A stretch of 5,329 nucleotides of DNA from the NCBI GenBank assembly GCA_020432595.1, contig JAGQGA010000409.1, forward strand, positions 1-5,329. The letters run 5' to 3'. Both the position numbers and the translations under genes were made by a program. Each line of letters starts with the position of its first letter. Positions within the stretch are counted from its first letter, which is position 1. This DNA comes from Anaerolineales bacterium. GTDB taxonomy: Bacteria > Chloroflexota > Anaerolineae > Promineifilales > Promineifilaceae. The notes under the pieces are model-generated. The model had not been told where the DNA came from. It did not search any database and worked only from the letters and a program-made list of their open reading frames with translations. Shown here piece after piece: positions 4,748-5,329 of the stretch.

Positions 4748-4790
4748 CATAGCAAAATCTTCTTCACGGTTATTATTCTTGCCCTAGCCC

Positions 4791-5329
4791 ATGTCCATCT
4801 CCGTCAACCTCTATACGCCCGGCCAAAGCTGGCTGCACCAAACAGATCCCCGCGTCAAGCTGCTGTTTGTGGCGGCCTCCATTTTTCTCCTCATTGTGTT
4901 TAAAAATGTGTGGCTGCTGCTGGCCGCCCTGCTGCTGCTGCATTTGCTGCATTGGTCGGTCGGCACGCCGCTGGCAAACATTCGCTTTATCTGGAAAACG
5001 CTGCTGCCTGTGGCCTTGCTCATGCTGCTGCTGCGGGTGCTGTTTTACCCCGTGGGCGAGCCGCTGCTGACGGTGTGGGTGGTGCGGGTGACAACGATTG
5101 CCCTGGCGCAAGGGCTGGTGCTGGCACTGCGGATTTTGACAATGGCATTGGTGGTCTTTGCCTGGCTCTACACCACCACCCAACCCGATTTGGTGCAAAG
5201 TTTTGTCCGGCTGGGGATGCCCCACGCCTGGGGGCTAGTGCTGGCGTTGGCTTTGCGCTATATCCCCACCTTTCAGGGGACGTTTACGCTGATTGCCGAG
5301 GCGCAGCAGGCGCGGGGACTAAATGTTAG
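4791..5329 (+). CDS. ecfT: ECF transporter T component EcfT (CbiQ family), right end outside window
   Basis: The first 179 residues of the scaffold subunit that joins the S component to the ATPase. The N-terminus (LYTPGQSWLHQTDPRVKLL, residues 7-25) has the DPRxKL motif seen in CbiQ/EcfT. Hydrophobic segments follow near 24-57, 69-88, 97-127 and 145-157. ALRYIPTF (154-161) and EAQQARGL (170-177) lead into the first Ala-Arg-Gly coupling motif (A174-R175-G176), which contacts the ATPase. The second such motif would lie beyond the window. ATG 4791 is the first possible start, because an in-frame TAG lies at 4785-4787. No Shine-Dalgarno sequence is visible in the 43-bp gap. The gene is unusually rich in CTG codons. 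It belongs with ecfS and ecfA but is now separated from ecfA by 1.3 kb of inserted modules and relics. Confidence 0.92.
   Translation, partial: MSISVNLYTPGQSWLHQTDPRVKLLFVAASIFLLIVFKNVWLLLAALLLLHLLHWSVGTPLANIRFIWKTLLPVALLMLLLRVLFYPVGEPLLTVWVVRVTTIALAQGLVLALRILTMALVVFAWLYTTTQPDLVQSFVRLGMPHAWGLVLALALRYIPTFQGTFTLIAEAQQARGLNV

Noticed and set aside
4773..5225. Minus-strand frame with many glutamines and histidines
   Set aside because: It is the complement of the CTG/CAC-rich coding of ecfT, and the + strand reading has clear EcfT motifs.

Overview
The window is a stretch of bacterial chromosome, roughly mid-50s percent GC by eye. The organism is not certain. The dense mix of toxin-antitoxin-type genes (HicB-like, DUF2442, DUF433/DUF5615), a transposase tail, heptanucleotide repeat arrays and a strongly over-represented palindrome (AACGGCCGTT) best fits a filamentous or environmental Chloroflexota (Anaerolineae-like), with Cyanobacteria as the main alternative. 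This rests on general style, not on a marker gene.

Layout. Positions 1-286 (+) hold the C-terminal end of a transposase cut off by the window edge, followed by a small inverted repeat at 335-354. Positions 413-937 (-) hold a two-gene stability-type unit: a DUF2442 gene broken by a one-base frameshift, then a HicB-like antitoxin gene. From 1149 to the right edge, all on +, runs an energy-coupling-factor (ECF) vitamin transporter operon: a membrane S component (1149-1670), a fused double ABC ATPase (1738-3462) and the transmembrane T component EcfT (4791 to the edge, incomplete). The order S, A-A', T is that of a complete dedicated ECF uptake system. The substrate cannot be read from the sequence, and no known riboswitch was recognised upstream.

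The most unusual part is 3370-4843. The ATPase and T genes have been pushed apart by about 1.3 kb holding two unrelated small-gene modules: one antitoxin-like gene (3545-3889), and a DUF433 antitoxin plus DUF5615 PIN-like toxin pair (4062-4747). Between the two modules lies a decayed scar. A fragment of the start of ecfT is joined directly to a fragment of the end of ecfA, at an 11-bp sequence (CTGCACCAAAC) that both intact genes share. This is what a tandem duplication by short-homology recombination would leave. The two duplicate intervals now carry different cargo, and each begins with a copy of the same TTGACA/TATAAT promoter-like sequence whose spacer contains the AACGGCCGTT palindrome.

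Repeats add a second layer. Heptamer arrays of the CTCCCCA/ACCCCAC type form a 20-bp-stem hairpin in the gap between the S-component and ATPase genes. The same type of array encodes the proline-rich linker between the two ATPase halves. The AACGGCCGTT palindrome occurs seven times (six exact) between 1172 and 4014, mostly inside genes. I see no wholly new multi-gene defence or metabolic system here. The interest lies in the history and regulation of the split ECF operon.
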